From Photobacterium profundum SS9 (GTDB taxonomy: Bacteria > Pseudomonadota > Gammaproteobacteria > Enterobacterales > Vibrionaceae): 64,000 bases of DNA. This document shows, piece by piece, positions 1 through 8,388 of this stretch. Position 1 is the stretch's first letter. Every line of letters begins with the position of its first letter. The notes below the pieces were generated by a model, which was not told where the DNA came from, did not search any database, and saw only the letters and a program-made list of their open reading frames with translations. The position numbers were made by a program, and so were the translations under genes. The stretch spans positions 1,844,677 to 1,908,676 of the forward strand of contig NC_006371.1 of assembly GCF_000196255.1 (NCBI RefSeq), written 5' to 3'.

Positions 1-114
1 GAGAATTTCATTAACTTGATTTACTAATTGTTCCGGTGGATTAGCAAGAATTGCATGTCTGTCTACGCAACCTGAGCTTAAGCCCAATAGAAATAAAACC
101 CACATGTATTTCAT
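1..114 (-). CDS. lipoprotein, N-terminal part (integron cassette gene, runs off left edge)
   Basis: The minus strand reads ATG at 114-112 followed by a short signal peptide (MKYMWVLFLLGLSSGC) ending in a lipobox-like LSSGC, so the mature protein should start at Cys16 and be lipid-anchored. A Shine-Dalgarno-like AAAGGA lies upstream. Only 38 codons are inside the window; there is no stop. Its position just downstream (in cassette sense) of the attC R' box at 180-188 and its minus orientation make it a cassette gene. Function unknown. Confidence 0.6.
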   Translation of the reverse strand, partial: MKYMWVLFLLGLSSGCVDRHAILANPPEQLVNQVNEIL

Positions 115-179
115 TTTCAATCTGATATCCTTTTCAATCAATTTTATCGACTAATATTTACTTTCGTATAAGCACCTAA

Positions 180-188
180 CGTCTAACA
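180..188 (-). repeat. attC remnant (R' box only), left flank of IS10-like copy 1
   Basis: CGTCTAACA here is the R' end (GTTAGAC on the minus strand) of an attC site like the complete ones further right. The rest of the site is missing because the IS begins at 189. The sequence on the other side of the IS is CGCCGAACA, so this is not a target duplication of the same site. Confidence 0.7.
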
Positions 189-1498
189 CTTACGAATCCC
201 CACAAAATACCTTTGTTGTTCAATCAGTAGACACGCACCTTACCTTCTGATCTAATGAATTCACCACAAACACAAAAGATTGAAAGCAAGATGCGTGATA
301 TTCAAATACTACACGAGTCGCTGGAAAATCAATGCCCTAACATTCACAAAAAGAGACTCAAATCACTCATGGACTCTGTGCAAGCATTGCTTAGCAATGA
401 TGCACTTACGCTTACTTTGCTTGGACGTTCGCTTCCTTCAAAGGCCAAAACGAAACACTGTATTAAGCGCGTTGACCGTTTATTAGGTAACAATCACCTG
501 CACCACGACAGACTCGATATTTATCGTTGGCACTGTCATCAATTTTGTTCGGTCAATCCACAACCTATTGTCTTAGTCGATTGGGCTGATATTCGCGAAT
601 ACGAACGACTCATGGTACTAAGAGCTTCTATTGCTGTAGAAGGACGTTCTGTTACGCTTTTCGAGCAAACTTTCACCTTTAAAAACTACAATTCTCCGCG
701 CAGTCATCAGCAGTTTCTCGATAATTTCAAAGCTGTTTTGCCTTCGCATGTCATCCCCATTATCGTGACTGATGCTGGCTTTCGTAATACCTGGTTTAGG
801 CAGGTTGATGACATGGATTGGTGTTATCTTGGACGTGTCAGAGGAGACGTAAACGTCTTAATAAAAAACCAATGGCAACACATCAAGCAGTTGTTTATTA
901 AAGCGAATAGCAAACCTAAATATGTAGGATTCACACAGCTTGCCAAACGAAAACCATTACAATGTCATCTTCATCTCTATAAAAAACAAACACCTAAAAA
1001 ACGTAAAGACCGACCAAAAGGTCGAGAGCATTTCTCCGCCCAAGCCGTCCATAAGAAGTCAGCACTAGAACCTTGGTTGCTGGCGACTAATCTCCCAACA
1101 GATATATTTTCATCTCGGTGTATCGTCAGGCTCTACACCAAACGTATGCAAATTGAAGAAACGTTCCGTGACTTAAAAAGTCCGCAATACGGTTTTGGCT
1201 TACGCCAAAGCCGAACCCATGATCCTAAACGGTTCGATATTTTGCTGCTCATTGGTCTGCTCGCTTTTATGATCTATTGGTGGTTTGGAATAATTGCAGA
1301 GCATAACGGTTGGCACCGTCATTTTCAGGCAAATTCAGTAAAAGACCGACGAGTTTTATCATTTGTTAGGCTAGGAAAAGAGGTCTTCCGACGGCTGGAA
1401 TATCACATCAACGAACCAGCAATACGTTGGGCGCAATGCACCCTTATTCTAATGGCGAGGAAGAGTTATCGTGCGTAAATTATGTGGGGATTCCCCAG
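189..1498 (+). mobile_element. IS10-like insertion sequence, copy 1 (IS4 family)
   Basis: A 1310-bp element with imperfect terminal inverted repeats: left end CTTACGAATCCCCACA, right end (reverse complement) CTGGGGAATCCCCACA, closely resembling the CTGAGAGATCCCC ends of IS10. It carries one transposase gene. It is almost identical to the copies at 2098-3407 and 11986-13295 (single-base differences around 217 and 1213). Unlike them it is not flanked by a 9-bp duplication: CGTCTAACA on the left, CGCCGAACA on the right. This suggests recombination between two IS copies with loss of the DNA between. Confidence 0.9.
291..1478 (+). CDS. IS10-like transposase
   Basis: DDE transposase of the IS4 family, IS10/Tn10 group. 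The protein aligns throughout with the ~402-residue IS10 transposase: the N-terminal ILHDSL-type motif, the region around IVLVDWADIRE with the first catalytic Asp, IVTDAGF with the second, and the YREK-type segment KRMQIEETFRDLKSPQYG with the catalytic Glu. I chose the ATG at 291 because it matches the IS10 start; an in-frame ATG at 255 would add 12 residues. The gene is intact, so the element could be active. Confidence 0.9.
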   Translation: MRDIQILHESLENQCPNIHKKRLKSLMDSVQALLSNDALTLTLLGRSLPSKAKTKHCIKRVDRLLGNNHLHHDRLDIYRWHCHQFCSVNPQPIVLVDWADIREYERLMVLRASIAVEGRSVTLFEQTFTFKNYNSPRSHQQFLDNFKAVLPSHVIPIIVTDAGFRNTWFRQVDDMDWCYLGRVRGDVNVLIKNQWQHIKQLFIKANSKPKYVGFTQLAKRKPLQCHLHLYKKQTPKKRKDRPKGREHFSAQAVHKKSALEPWLLATNLPTDIFSSRCIVRLYTKRMQIEETFRDLKSPQYGFGLRQSRTHDPKRFDILLLIGLLAFMIYWWFGIIAEHNGWHRHFQANSVKDRRVLSFVRLGKEVFRRLEYHINEPAIRWAQCTLILMARKSYRA

Positions 1499-1499
1499 C

Positions 1500-1597
1500 G
1501 CCGAACATAAGTTGCACCACGGCTAACTCACCAAGCGCACTGAACTTCATACCAAAACTGCGGAGTAAAACGTGTCAACTTGATGTTTTTGTTAGCT
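1500..1597 (-). repeat. attC site A (integron recombination site)
   Basis: 98 bp. Outer boxes are gccgaac (1500-1506) and gttagct (1591-1597); inner arms AACATAAGTTG and CAACTTGATGTT are complementary except for one extra G in the right arm. In known attC sites the unpaired base lies on the R''/L'' side, so this site reads on the minus strand with R' at the left. It closes the GNAT cassette to its right. Confidence 0.85.
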
Positions 1598-2062
1598 GTT
1601 GATTCGTATGGACATTAATGCTTGCTTATCCTCAAAACCTAAGCGCTTATAAAAATCTCTGGCTAAATCATTTTTGTACCAAACATTTAAATCAATGCAA
1701 TTTGCACCGAAAGTCTCAGCCCAAGTTTCTAATGATTTTACTAATTTGAAGGCGACTCCATTGCCACGCATACTTTTAGTTACAATCAACTCTTCTAAGT
1801 ACACAAAGTTTCGTTCTGGCAACCACCTTTTAGCTTCAATTGTATGATGTGTACCAAGTATCAACCCAGACACTTCACCGTCATGTTCATATACACCTAA
1901 ATAGGTCGATGTATCACTAATGATTTCCTCAAGTTCAGCTTGTGATAACACATCCCTTGTATTAGCAACTCGGTCAGGTGCAACGTCATTGTTATGCTCA
2001 TTTTCCTCGATAAATAAGGAAACCAATGAAGCATAGTCTTTATTTTCAGCAATTCTTATCAT
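1592..2062 (-). CDS. GNAT-family N-acetyltransferase (integron cassette)
   Basis: 156 residues starting MIRIAENKDY. The acetyl-CoA binding motif A is visible as KSMRGNGVAFKLVKSL in the second half, and the C-terminal NVWYKNDLARDFYKRLGF segment is typical of GNAT enzymes. It should transfer an acetyl group from acetyl-CoA to an unknown amine. The start at 2062 was preferred to 2098 because the longer version would read into the attC R' box and the added residues do not fit the family. Its stop codon overlaps the R'' box of attC A, as is common in cassettes. It lies between two direct IS10-like copies. Confidence 0.85.
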   Translation of the reverse strand: MIRIAENKDYASLVSLFIEENEHNNDVAPDRVANTRDVLSQAELEEIISDTSTYLGVYEHDGEVSGLILGTHHTIEAKRWLPERNFVYLEELIVTKSMRGNGVAFKLVKSLETWAETFGANCIDLNVWYKNDLARDFYKRLGFEDKQALMSIRINS

Positions 2063-2097
2063 TGTACTCAAACTCTTTAAACAGCTAACGCCGAACA

Positions 2098-3407
2098 CTT
2101 ACGAATCCCCACAAAATACCTTTGTAGTTCAATCAGTAGACACGCACCTTACCTTCTGATCTAATGAATTCACCACAAACACAAAAGATTGAAAGCAAGA
2201 TGCGTGATATTCAAATACTACACGAGTCGCTGGAAAATCAATGCCCTAACATTCACAAAAAGAGACTCAAATCACTCATGGACTCTGTGCAAGCATTGCT
2301 TAGCAATGATGCACTTACGCTTACTTTGCTTGGACGTTCGCTTCCTTCAAAGGCCAAAACGAAACACTGTATTAAGCGCGTTGACCGTTTATTAGGTAAC
2401 AATCACCTGCACCACGACAGACTCGATATTTATCGTTGGCACTGTCATCAATTTTGTTCGGTCAATCCACAACCTATTGTCTTAGTCGATTGGGCTGATA
2501 TTCGCGAATACGAACGACTCATGGTACTAAGAGCTTCTATTGCTGTAGAAGGACGTTCTGTTACGCTTTTCGAGCAAACTTTCACCTTTAAAAACTACAA
2601 TTCTCCGCGCAGTCATCAGCAGTTTCTCGATAATTTCAAAGCTGTTTTGCCTTCGCATGTCATCCCCATTATCGTGACTGATGCTGGCTTTCGTAATACC
2701 TGGTTTAGGCAGGTTGATGACATGGATTGGTGTTATCTTGGACGTGTCAGAGGAGACGTAAACGTCTTAATAAAAAACCAATGGCAACACATCAAGCAGT
2801 TGTTTATTAAAGCGAATAGCAAACCTAAATATGTAGGATTCACACAGCTTGCCAAACGAAAACCATTACAATGTCATCTTCATCTCTATAAAAAACAAAC
2901 ACCTAAAAAACGTAAAGACCGACCAAAAGGTCGAGAGCATTTCTCCGCCCAAGCCGTCCATAAGAAGTCAGCACTAGAACCTTGGTTGCTGGCGACTAAT
3001 CTCCCAACAGATATATTTTCATCTCGGTGTATCGTCAGGCTCTACACCAAACGTATGCAAATTGAAGAAACGTTCCGTGACTTAAAAAGTCCGCAATACG
3101 GTTTTGGCTTACGCCAAAGCCGTACCCATGATCCTAAACGGTTCGATATTTTGCTGCTCATTGGTCTGCTCGCTTTTATGATCTATTGGTGGTTTGGAAT
3201 AATTGCAGAGCATAACGGTTGGCACCGTCATTTTCAGGCAAATTCAGTAAAAGACCGACGAGTTTTATCATTTGTTAGGCTAGGAAAAGAGGTCTTCCGA
3301 CGGCTGGAATATCACATCAACGAACCAGCAATACGTTGGGCGCAATGCACCCTTATTCTAATGGCGAGGAAGAGTTATCGTGCGTAAATTATGTGGGGAT
3401 TCCCCAG
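2098..3407 (+). mobile_element. IS10-like insertion sequence, copy 2
   Basis: 1310 bp, same ends and orientation as copy 1. It is flanked by a perfect 9-bp target duplication CGCCGAACA (2089-2097 and 3408-3416), the size expected for IS10. The duplicated bases are the R' box of an attC site, so attC B to the right is intact at that end and only a box remains on the left. Confidence 0.93.
2200..3387 (+). CDS. IS10-like transposase
   Basis: Same predicted protein as the gene at 291-1478, with only silent differences. All catalytic-region motifs (LVDWADIRE, IVTDAGF, MQIEETFRDLKSP) are present and the frame is uninterrupted. Start chosen by alignment with the IS10 transposase; an in-frame ATG at 2164 exists. 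Confidence 0.9.
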   Translation: MRDIQILHESLENQCPNIHKKRLKSLMDSVQALLSNDALTLTLLGRSLPSKAKTKHCIKRVDRLLGNNHLHHDRLDIYRWHCHQFCSVNPQPIVLVDWADIREYERLMVLRASIAVEGRSVTLFEQTFTFKNYNSPRSHQQFLDNFKAVLPSHVIPIIVTDAGFRNTWFRQVDDMDWCYLGRVRGDVNVLIKNQWQHIKQLFIKANSKPKYVGFTQLAKRKPLQCHLHLYKKQTPKKRKDRPKGREHFSAQAVHKKSALEPWLLATNLPTDIFSSRCIVRLYTKRMQIEETFRDLKSPQYGFGLRQSRTHDPKRFDILLLIGLLAFMIYWWFGIIAEHNGWHRHFQANSVKDRRVLSFVRLGKEVFRRLEYHINEPAIRWAQCTLILMARKSYRA

Positions 3408-3480
3408 CGCCGAACATAAGTTGCACCACGGCTAACTCACCAAGCGCACTGAACTCCATACCAAAACTGCGGAGTAAAAC

Positions 3481-5246
3481 GTAACTTCTCAATAAGCCGA
3501 GGCAGGGTGGGCTTTCTGGAGCACCAGAGAGCCTAAAGATGGGATTACATTACTTTGAGAAATTCGGTCGTTGAGATATTTCCAGAAGGAAACCCCTAAT
3601 TTTCGGCACGTTTTTTTCAGGCTGGAAAAGGTATCTCGGCATTGTCGGCCAAGATCACTACGAGTACCTCCACTGACTTTGCGCCGCTTGACCTGCTCCC
3701 TTAGATCATTTTCGCTTCCATTTGTATGGATTGGAATTTCTGGTCGTTCCAATACCAGCAATAAGCTTGATTTTAATTTGTTTAACCGCTTTAGTTGCTG
3801 ATTAAGGAGCTCATAGCGGGTTTTTCTGAGTAAATAGCCGATCGAACTCCTTCGACAGGGCTGATTTCTTCGTGTCGCAAGGCTGTTTTTTGTATTCTTT
3901 CAGCTCCTTGTAGAACGACCAAATCTCATCACGTACTTGTGCGATGTCTTCTCGATGTCCCTCATTCAACGGAATAAGCTTGTGGACCAACCGCTCCGCA
4001 TGTACCCAGCACAAACCATGTTGTAGAACCTTAAACTGTCCAGCACCATCACTGATCACAGCGAGTTTACCCAAAGCTTCATTCTCTGACGCGCAACCCA
4101 ATAGGGCACCTTCAGTCGCTATTTGAATATGCCTTTTTACGACAATACCCAGCTGAACTAGATGAGCAGACCATTCCTCCTCACATCCAAAGTTGGTCAC
4201 TGGTGTGTTTGCTAACAATGCTAACTGGGGAGCAGGGAGTTTATTTGTCGCCATATAGTTTAGTGCGCAGGTGTTCACCTGATAACCCTTGTTTCCAGCC
4301 CGAAGGAGTGACAGGAAGTTGATCCGATTTTTTCGGTCTGAACTTTGAAACCAAGCAAACCACTCATTGCCTATGTGGGTGACAAAACCGTTCTTGCCCT
4401 GATGCCTAGCTCCGGTGTCATCTGTTGTGATATAGCCAGTGCTTTGCAGGCCTGCAGCCAGAAGTTCGGCTTTTTCTTCATGCAAATCATCATGATTTTC
4501 GGTCAATAAGCGATTTAATTGGCCACTGGAAATATCGATACCCCATTCTCTAAGTTGTTCCAACAACAGAGGCTGAGTGACCTGACATTGATGATACTGA
4601 TAGAGGATGTAGCTTCTTAGTCGAGTGCCAAAGTGTTGGCCTGCTAGTCCATTAGGCAAGGTAGCGGTAACCGTCGAACCATCAGGTAATAGATAGCAAG
4701 CTAAGCGATAACGTACATTGCACGACTGTATCTCTAGCTCTTGGACGACAAAATCTCGGTAGCCCTTGAATCGTGCCCCGATAGGTAAAGGTTGTTCTGG
4801 CTGGACAATGTTATCCTGATGAATGGTCAGCGTTTGATTTTTGCTACGCTTGGTAGAGCCGGACCGTTTGTTATCAGTCGAGCCTTGGTCTGACTTTTCA
4901 TCGGTATTTGTGTCGAGTTTACTCGGCTTGAACTTGGGCCGTTTTTTCTGCCCTTTTAGTACGTTGATCTCGTCTTTAAGGAGGGTGATTTCTTCTTGTT
5001 GGCGCTCAACCGTATCGGAAAGCTGCTCAATGATCCCAATTAAGCCTTTTACCAAAGGGGTTTGCTCTGACTCTGGAATGTCTGGGAGATTAATTTTCAT
5101 TGAGACAAAAGGCTCTACGTGGTTAGAGGCTACTATTTTGAAGGTTTGAAAGGATCAATCAAGCCGATCTTAGAGATCCTAACATTAATTTTAAAAACAC
5201 TATCAGGATCACTCTTCGCTTATGCCCCGACTTATTGAGAAGTTAC
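3481..5246 (-). mobile_element. IS66-family element, copy A
   Basis: 1766 bp. Both ends begin GTAACTTCTCAATAAG followed by CCGAGGC or TCGGGGC, forming imperfect inverted repeats. It is flanked by the 8-bp duplication AGTAAAAC, the usual size for IS66. It contains a single transposase gene, with no tnpA/tnpB accessory genes, and this copy is frameshifted. A near-identical copy in the opposite orientation lies at 14934-16698. Confidence 0.92.
3489..5100 (-). pseudogene. IS66-family transposase, frameshifted
   Basis: Compared with the intact 536-residue copy at 15080-16690, this gene has one extra A (five rather than four; the T run at 3821-3825 on the plus strand). The frame ends after residue 429 and the last ~90 residues continue in another frame (3489-3761). 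The N-terminal part has the coiled-coil leucine-rich region typical of IS66 transposases, and the DDE core contains TDDTGARHQGKNG. Probably inactive, unless slippage on the A run restores the frame. Confidence 0.88.
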
Positions 5247-5311
5247 AGTAAAACGTGTCAACTTCATGTTTTTGTTAGAAGTTTTCCCTCCAACTTTTTA
5301 GTAAAGTATTG

Positions 5312-5848
5312 TTACATACCAACAATTTTGAGGTTGCCTATATACTTCAACTTCGTGTTATGTGCTAAATCTTTTGGTGTAGTCTGGCTGAAAAATTTCT
5401 CCAATTTAACCCCTGCGTTTTTATAAGCAAAGGCAACCAATTCTGAACAATAGAAATCAGATTCAGGATCTATTAAATTTGAAATGGTTGGTATTATTCC
5501 TGCAACTGAGATACCGACACCACTAGATCCAATTGCACCAGATAAATCATACGATTTATCTATTTGCTTTTTAGCATAATTAACAATATTATTCTTTTGG
5601 GCTTCAGTTAAGTTAGGCATTCTATAAACAGCAGCATGTAAGTCACCTTTTAGAACATCTATTAATTTATTCTTTTTCACAAAAGGGTCAATTGCCTCGA
5701 TGACATGCTCTCCACCAATATAAAGTCTCGCATGACTAAACTTTGACGATGTGGCAATTTTAACTATTTTAGAAACAGGATCACTTGTAGTTGATAAAAT
5801 AATATCCCCTTTTTCCAACTTCCCCATTGATATTGCTTTCATTGCCAT
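5312..5848 (-). CDS. papain-like YiiX/NlpC-P60-type hydrolase (integron cassette)
   Basis: 178 residues resembling the permuted papain-fold amidase/hydrolase group that includes YiiX and YaeF. Visible landmarks are GDIIL near the start, the His-containing SKFSHARLYIGGEHVIEA (about residues 35-52) and the Cys-containing DFYCSELVAFAYKNAGV (about residues 130-147), which would supply the catalytic Cys/His pair. Such enzymes cleave amide or ester bonds in lipids or peptides; the substrate here is unknown. No signal peptide is obvious. It follows a lipoprotein gene by 11 bp on the same strand, so the two form a two-gene cassette. Confidence 0.75.
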   Translation of the reverse strand: MAMKAISMGKLEKGDIILSTTSDPVSKIVKIATSSKFSHARLYIGGEHVIEAIDPFVKKNKLIDVLKGDLHAAVYRMPNLTEAQKNNIVNYAKKQIDKSYDLSGAIGSSGVGISVAGIIPTISNLIDPESDFYCSELVAFAYKNAGVKLEKFFSQTTPKDLAHNTKLKYIGNLKIVGM

Positions 5849-5859
5849 TATATTTATCC

Positions 5860-6360
5860 TTATTTACCCGTATAAGACACCCAAGTAACATGAATGTTTT
5901 GATGAGTTAAGTTTGATTTTATCTTTATAGATTTCAACTCTATCCCCATAAGGCTTTCAGCGTCGACATTATAAAATAAGACCCCCGAAGATTGCCCTCT
6001 AGCAATAAATTTATATTCAATATCATTAGAGTCCATAACTCGAACTTCAAATTTGATTTCATGTTCAGGAAAGTCAGATGAAATAAACACATCTTCACCA
6101 CCTTGGAAATTTTCATCTGAGCCTCGAGTAAAAAAATCCAGCTTATCAGGTTCACTACCATCAAAAACAATCTGTAGCATTTGAATTCGATTCAGTGCCT
6201 TTGCATGAGTTTTAAACTCATGCCATTGTTCTGCTTTTAGTGTCGCAATTTTACCTATCTCAACAATGTGCGGATTTCGGAAAAACTGAGTAAACAAATG
6301 ATTATCACACCCTGTTAAGTTAGAGGTCATAATCAGGACTGCAAGAAAAACTCGCTTCAA
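5860..6360 (-). CDS. small lipoprotein, unknown function (integron cassette)
   Basis: I place the start at a TTG (6360-6358) because AAAGGAG lies 6 nt upstream and the product then begins with a proper lipoprotein signal, LKRVFLAVLIMTSNLTGC, with the lipidated Cys near residue 18. An ATG at 6408 would add 16 residues and break the signal-peptide layout. The mature part of ~150 residues has no motif I recognise; it looks beta-rich. It is the first gene of a two-gene cassette with the YiiX-like hydrolase 11 bp downstream, so the two may act together at the envelope. Confidence 0.7.
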   Translation of the reverse strand: MKRVFLAVLIMTSNLTGCDNHLFTQFFRNPHIVEIGKIATLKAEQWHEFKTHAKALNRIQMLQIVFDGSEPDKLDFFTRGSDENFQGGEDVFISSDFPEHEIKFEVRVMDSNDIEYKFIARGQSSGVLFYNVDAESLMGIELKSIKIKSNLTHQNIHVTWVSYTGK

Positions 6361-6601
6361 ATCCAACTCCTTTATACATATGGATTTAGCGTGAGTGCAT
6401 TTAATCAAAATGCCATAATTAACTATATTCCATCATGAAATTCATGTGGTATCACAAAACCCCTAACAAAAATGGCGTTATTTGGGATGTATGTCAGCAT
6501 TAGTTATGTAGATAATGCATAAAATAGTTTTTTATTTGGAGAGTGTATTGAAATTACATTTAATTCAACCTAAATACTCCACACTAAAAAAAACTTCTAA
6601 C
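6361..6601. other. cassette 5' leader, no gene seen
   Basis: AT-rich sequence between the lipoprotein start and the attC R' box at 6602. No open frame of note. It is long enough to carry a promoter for the two-gene cassette, but I could not single out convincing -35 and -10 elements. Confidence 0.35.
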
Positions 6602-6699
6602 GTCTAACATAAGTTGCACCACGACCAACTCACCAAGCGCACTGAACTCCATACCAAAACCGCGGAGTAAAACGTGTCAACTTGATGTGCTTGTTACAA
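6602..6699 (-). repeat. attC site C
   Basis: 98 bp: R' box gtctaac (GTTAGAC on the minus strand) at 6602-6608 and the outer box gttacaa at 6693-6699. Inner arms as in the other sites, with the single unpaired base on the right arm. Confidence 0.85.
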
Positions 6700-7159
6700 C
6701 CGATATAACTCAATAACTTAGAGCTAAAATACAGCGTATAACTTTCAACAACAACTCGCTTCTTCTCTTTTGCGATTCACTCAACGGTACTCAATAATCA
6801 CAGAATGAATTATCATTTAAAGCGGCTTAGTAAACGCTGAAGCCAAACACAACACAGATGAGGACTTTTGTTGCGGCACACGAATATTGAAGGATGCTTT
6901 GCCTACTTGGTAATGAATCTTGAGCCACAAAAGTTGAACCGCAACGGGCGAAATGACCAACACCATCAGTGAAAAATTGCGGCTAAAGAACTGATTGTTC
7001 ACGATAGAAACTTGGCAAGAAAGCCTTGTATGCGCCAAGCCTTGAACCGCAATAATCGGCAAACGAAACTCACTGCAATTCAACTGACAAGAGATTAAAA
7101 GAGCAACCACTTGCCGAAGAGCAAACCATAAAGATTAGGGCTAAGATGGAGGTTGTAAC
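6700..7159 (-). repeat. repeat cassette R1 (460 bp, no certain gene)
   Basis: First of eight related cassettes. It has alternating complementary motifs: TTGCGG at 6871-6876 and again near 6977, GAACCGCAA near 6936 and again near 7043. A minus-strand (cassette-sense) frame of 97 codons spans 6817-7110 and begins MVALLISCQLNCSEF. Parts of it recur in other copies (SEFRL, IAVQ, FFSRNFSLM), but it is broken by shifts or stops in several, so coding is doubtful. Confidence 0.7.
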
Positions 7160-7257
7160 GTCTAACATAAGTTGCACCACGGCGAACTCACCAAGCGCAC
7201 TGAACTCCATACCAAAACTGCGCAGTAAAACGTGTCAACTTGATGTTTTTGTTATAA
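7160..7257 (-). repeat. attC site D
   Basis: 98 bp between gtctaac (7160-7166) and gttataa (7251-7257), with the same arms and central region as site C. Confidence 0.85.
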
Positions 7258-7609
7258 TCGATATAAATCAAAAGCTTAAATCTAAAATACAGCGTATAAC
7301 GTCCAACAACAACTCGCCTTTTCTCTTTTGCGATTCACTCAACAGCACCCCATAATCATAGAGTGGATTATCACTTAAAGCGGCTTAGTAAACGCTGAAG
7401 CCAAACACAACACAGATGAGGACTTTTGTTGCGGCATGAGAATATTGAAGAATTACACTGCGCAATTGGCAATGAATTGTGAGCCACAAGATTTAAACCG
7501 CAATAACCGACAAACGAAACTCACTGCATTGCGACTGACAAGAGATTAAAAGAGCAACCACTTGCCGAAGAGCAAACCATAAAGATTTAGGTAAGATGGA
7601 GGTTGTAAC
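7258..7609 (-). repeat. repeat cassette R2 (352 bp, short form)
   Basis: Same cassette family as R1 but about 108 bp shorter. The sequence runs from the first ACCGCAA motif directly into what follows the second one (near 7497), as if the segment between two direct repeats had been deleted. R8 carries the same deletion. Confidence 0.7.
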
Positions 7610-7707
7610 GTCTAACATAAGTTGCACCACGGCTAACTCACCAAGCGCACTGAACTCCATACCAAAACTGCGGAGTAAAACGTGTCAACTTGATGTGCTT
7701 GTTACAA
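7610..7707 (-). repeat. attC site E
   Basis: 98 bp between gtctaac (7610-7616) and gttacaa (7701-7707). Confidence 0.85.
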
Positions 7708-8166
7708 CCGATATAATTCAATTACTTAGAGCTAAAATACAGCGTATTACTGTCAACAACAACTTGCCTTTGCTCTTTTGCGATTCACTCAACAGCACCC
7801 TATAATCACAGAATGGATTATTACTTAAAGCGACTTAGTAAACGCTGAAGCCAAACACAACACAGATGAGGACTTTTGTTGCGGCATGCTAATATTGAAA
7901 AACTACCCTGCACACTTGGCAATGAATTTAGAGCCACAAAACTTGAACCGCAACGGCGCAATAACAAACAACATCAGTGAAAAATTGCGGCTAAAGAACT
8001 TATTGTTCACGATAGAAACTTGGCAAGAAAGCCTTGCTTCCTCCAAGCCTTGAACCGCAATAACCGACAAACGAAATTCACTGCATTTCAACTGACAAGA
8101 TATTAAAAAAGCGACCACTTGCCGAAGAACAAACCATAAAGATAATGGCAAGATGACGGTTATAAC
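7708..8166 (-). repeat. repeat cassette R3 (459 bp)
   Basis: Full-length member of the repeat-cassette family. A minus-strand frame at 7903-8217 (104 codons) starts inside attC F and runs into the cassette, sharing SEFRLSVIAVQGL and FFSRNFSLM with R1, then goes out of register after the ACCGCAAC motif. This copy shows an attC supplying the start codon of a cassette frame. Confidence 0.7.
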
Positions 8167-8264
8167 GTCTAACATAAGTTGCACCACGACCAACTCACCA
8201 AGCGCACTGAACTCCATACCAAAACTGCGGAGTAAAACGTGTCAACTTGATGTTTTTGTTATAA
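8167..8264 (-). repeat. attC site F
   Basis: 98 bp between gtctaac (8167-8173) and gttataa (8258-8264). Confidence 0.85.
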
Positions 8265-8388
8265 CCGATACAATTCAATCACTTAAATCCACAATACAGC
8301 ATATAACTTCCAACAACAGATCGCCTTTTCTCTTTTGCGATTCACTCAACGGTACTCAATAATCAATGATTTAATTATCACTTAAAGC

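Larger units (their letters stand above)
3409..5280 (-). repeat. attC site B, split by an IS66-family element
   Basis: The R' half (gccgaac onward) is at 3409-3480 and the remaining half, ending gttagaa, at 5247-5280. The 8 bp AGTAAAAC (3473-3480 and 5247-5254) are duplicated by the insertion. Removing the IS and one duplicate restores a site of about 98 bp. The right arm reads CAACTTCATGTT instead of the usual CAACTTGATGTT. Confidence 0.85.

Noticed and set aside
1500..1597. attC sites reading on the plus strand
   Set aside because: The R boxes alone fit either strand, but the unpaired base lies on the right arm and nearly all cassette genes are on the minus strand, so the sites read on the minus strand.
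7146..7355. Plus-strand frames of 69 codons (also at 7596, 8153 and 14398) starting MEVVTSNISCTT or similar
   Set aside because: They run across attC sites against the cassette coding direction and exist because attC sequence is conserved. No SD and no independent conservation.
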